Below are positions 6,031-7,987 of a stretch of 7,987 bases of DNA, one piece after another (the first letter of the stretch is position 1; every line of letters begins with the position of its first letter). The position numbers and the translations under genes are program-made. Where the stretch lies: NCBI GenBank assembly GCA_027031025.1, contig JALVEJ010000250.1:1-7987 (forward strand), written 5' to 3'. The notes below the pieces were generated by a model. It did not search any database and had not been told where the DNA came from. It saw only the letters and a list, made by a program, of their open reading frames with translations. Origin of the DNA: Flavobacteriales bacterium (GTDB lineage Bacteria; Bacteroidota; Bacteroidia; Flavobacteriales; Flavobacteriaceae).

Positions 6031-6450
6031 ATGATTAATGAGCAATATAAATATTCGGAATTAACTTCTAAAATTATCGGTTGTGCAATGAAAGTGCATT
6101 CGGCTATGGGTAACGGTTTTCAGGAAGTAATTTATCAGCGGGCTATGGTAATTGAGATGTCTGACGAAGGTATCGGGTTTAGCAGGGAACACGAAATGCC
6201 CGTATATTACAAGGGACAACAAATCGGAACAAGACGGGTTGATTTTTTAGTGGAAGGAATTGTATCATTAGAATTAAAAGCGGTTATTCAATTGGAAGAT
6301 GTACACCTGGCACAAGCTATCAATTACCTGGAAGCCTATGACCTTGAAATAGGGCTTCTTATCAATTTCGGTTCAAGAAGTTTGCAATTTAAAAGAGTTC
6401 AGAACAAAAAATTCAAACAAAGAAATCAAGGTAATCCAAAAATCAAATAA
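6031..6450 (+). CDS. GxxExxY family protein, predicted PD-(D/E)xK fold
   Basis: This 139-residue protein carries the name-giving motif GFQEVIY (29-35) after a conserved helix (KIIGCAMKVHSAMGNG, 14-29). The later RRVDFLVEGIVSLELKA (68-84) supplies D71 and E81-x-K83, the metal-binding pattern of PD-(D/E)xK nucleases, followed by Q95 and Y99 in a QAINYL helix (95-100). Length is normal for the family (about 120-140), and all key positions are present. The basic tail (125-139, KNKKFKQRNQGNPKIK-like) is loosely ordered. The start at 6031 is fixed by an in-frame TGA at 6022-6024. It lies 23 bases after hsdS and 16 before hsdM. The family has no established function. Its position between S and M suggests co-expression, either as an accessory nuclease or repair factor or as a hitchhiking gene. 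Family call strong, activity inferred. Confidence 0.88.
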   Translation: MINEQYKYSELTSKIIGCAMKVHSAMGNGFQEVIYQRAMVIEMSDEGIGFSREHEMPVYYKGQQIGTRRVDFLVEGIVSLELKAVIQLEDVHLAQAINYLEAYDLEIGLLINFGSRSLQFKRVQNKKFKQRNQGNPKIK

Positions 6451-6466
6451 ATCAAAGTAAAGACAA

Positions 6467-7987
6467 ATGACACAAAAACAACAACAAGAATTGGGTAAAA
6501 CCCTTTGGAAGATAGCAGACCAACTGCGCGGGGCAATGAATGCGGATGATTTTCGCGATTATATGTTGTCGTTTTTGTTTTTACGATACCTGTCGGATAA
6601 TTACGAAAAATCGGCACAAAAAGAATTGGGCAGGGATTACCCCAAATTAGACAAAGACGATAAACGCACACCGCTTGCCGTTTGGTACGAGCAGAATCCG
6701 GATGATATTGTAGAATTTGAAAAACAGATGCGCCGTAAAGTGCATTATGTTATTCAACCCGAACATCTGTGGAGCAACATTGCCGAAATGGCACGCACCC
6801 AAAACGATGAACTGTTGCAAACACTGGAAGCGGGCTTTAAATACATCGAAAACGAATCTTTTGAAAGCACATTTCAGGGCTTATTCTCGGAAATCAATCT
6901 CAATTCTGAAAAGCTTGGCAAGACTTATGAAGAACGAAACAAAAATCTGTGCAAAATCATCACGGAAATCGCCAAAGGCATTGCCGAATTTTCCACAGAC
7001 ACGGATACTTTGGGCGATGCTTATGAATATTTAATCGGGCAGTTTGCCGCAGGTTCGGGCAAAAAAGCCGGTGAATTTTATACCCCACAACAAATATCCA
7101 CCATTCTTTCTGAAATCGTTACGCTCGACAGTCAAGACCCAACCACCGGAAAGAAAAACAAGCTAAACAAAGTATTGGATTTTGCTTGCGGTTCGGGATC
7201 CTTGCTTTTGAATGTGCGAAAACGAATGAAAGAAAACGGCGGAACAGTCGGCAAAATTTACGGACAAGAGAAAAATATCACTACCTACAACCTTGCCCGT
7301 ATGAATATGCTTTTACACGGTATGAAAGACACCGAATTTGAAATTTTTCACGGTGATACTCTGCTCAATCAATGGCCAATGCTCAACGAGCTGAACCCTG
7401 CCAAAAAGGTAAAATTTGATGCAGTGGTAGCCAATCCGCCTTTTAGTTTGCGTTGGGAACCTAACGATACTTTGGCAGAAGATTTCCGGTTTAAAAGCTA
7501 CGGACTGGCACCAAAATCAGCTGCCGATTTTGCCTTTCTCTTGCACGGCTTCCATTATCTCGCCGATGACGGCACAATGGCTATTATCTTGCCGCACGGT
7601 GTTTTATTCCGTGGTGGAGCAGAAAAAAGAATCAGAGAAAAATTATTAAAAGACAATAATATTGATGCTGTTATCGGTTTACCTGCCAATTTGTTTTATT
7701 CAACAGGTATTCCGGTAAGTATTTTGGTGTTGAAAAAATGCAAAAAAGAAGATGATGTATTGTTTATCAATGCAAATGAACATTTTGAAAAAGGTAAAAG
7801 GCAGAATTTTTTAAGAGAAGAAGATATTGAAAGGATTGTAAATACCTACAAAAATCGCCCCGAGAAGATAGAACGCTACGCCCGGCGAGTTTCAATGACA
7901 GAAATTGAAAATAACGATTACAATTTGAATATATCAAGGTATGTCAGCACGGCGATGCCGGAAGAAAAAATCGACCTTAACGAAGTA
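6467..7987 (+). CDS. hsdM: type I DNA methyltransferase, M subunit (HsdM), 3' end cut by window
   Basis: HsdM transfers methyl from S-adenosylmethionine to N6 of adenine in the HsdS target, protecting self DNA, and is also needed for restriction. The frame is open for 507 codons to the window edge. The N-terminal helical domain (about 8-150) has the typical LWKIADQLRG (13-22). The Rossmann methylase follows: GEFYTP (202-207), SAM-binding motif I DFACGSGS (238-245) and catalytic motif IV NPPF (323-326), the N6-adenine signature. Family members are about 500-540 residues, so few are missing. A TAA three codons upstream (6458-6460) makes ATG 6467 the first possible start. It stands 16 bases after the GxxExxY gene with no promoter box between, so transcription must mostly come from upstream. 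A 105-codon frame inside it (6717-7034) is only a shadow. Confidence 0.96.
   Translation, partial: MTQKQQQELGKTLWKIADQLRGAMNADDFRDYMLSFLFLRYLSDNYEKSAQKELGRDYPKLDKDDKRTPLAVWYEQNPDDIVEFEKQMRRKVHYVIQPEHLWSNIAEMARTQNDELLQTLEAGFKYIENESFESTFQGLFSEINLNSEKLGKTYEERNKNLCKIITEIAKGIAEFSTDTDTLGDAYEYLIGQFAAGSGKKAGEFYTPQQISTILSEIVTLDSQDPTTGKKNKLNKVLDFACGSGSLLLNVRKRMKENGGTVGKIYGQEKNITTYNLARMNMLLHGMKDTEFEIFHGDTLLNQWPMLNELNPAKKVKFDAVVANPPFSLRWEPNDTLAEDFRFKSYGLAPKSAADFAFLLHGFHYLADDGTMAIILPHGVLFRGGAEKRIREKLLKDNNIDAVIGLPANLFYSTGIPVSILVLKKCKKEDDVLFINANEHFEKGKRQNFLREEDIERIVNTYKNRPEKIERYARRVSMTEIENNDYNLNISRYVSTAMPEEKIDLNEV

Noticed and set aside
6717..7034. 105-codon + strand frame
   Set aside because: It overlaps the hsdM coding sequence in another frame. 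hsdM is unbroken with clear motifs throughout, so this frame is incidental.
1..7987. Complete mobile element or prophage carrying the locus
   Set aside because: No integrase, transposase, tRNA, attachment-site pair or terminal inverted repeats are visible in the window. The KilA-N, RhuM and ORF6N genes are phage-type families but do not by themselves show a prophage.

Overview
The window holds one type I restriction-modification (hsd) locus, all on the + strand, from a low-GC bacterium that is most likely a member of Bacteroidota. That assignment is an inference. It rests on an exact match to the Bacteroidota -7 promoter consensus TAnnTTTG upstream of the first gene, the lack of clear Shine-Dalgarno sequences before any start codon, and the gene families present.

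Layout: positions 1-66 may be the 3' end of an unidentified gene. A promoter and palindrome region (about 72-108) precedes a 63-residue XRE-type helix-turn-helix regulator (108-299), which overlaps the complete 1012-residue hsdR (296-3334) by 4 bp. Positions 3327-3888 are a graveyard of virus-type DNA-binding genes: two KilA-N-like fragments and a RhuM-family N-terminus with a one-base deletion. An intact 288-residue ORF6N protein with a degenerate phospholipase-D-like C-terminus follows (3885-4751). It overlaps hsdS (4748-6007, two target recognition domains) by 4 bp. A GxxExxY-family protein (6031-6450) sits between hsdS and hsdM. hsdM (6467 onward) is open for 507 codons to the window edge and probably lacks only its last few residues.

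How they work together: HsdM, HsdS and HsdR form the restriction-modification complex. HsdS reads a bipartite DNA target, HsdM methylates adenine in it, and HsdR translocates and cuts DNA when the target is unmodified. The small XRE protein is placed to control transcription of the operon. ATGA overlaps at xre/hsdR and orf6N/hsdS, and short gaps elsewhere, suggest one transcript with translational coupling. No TAnnTTTG box was seen in the internal gaps.

The core enzymes are ordinary. The less ordinary parts are the gene order (R, then S, then M), the decaying KilA-N/RhuM cassette between hsdR and orf6N, the ORF6N-PLD-like fusion coupled to hsdS, and a predicted nuclease-fold GxxExxY gene between S and M. 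No tRNA, rRNA, CRISPR array or insertion sequence was seen.
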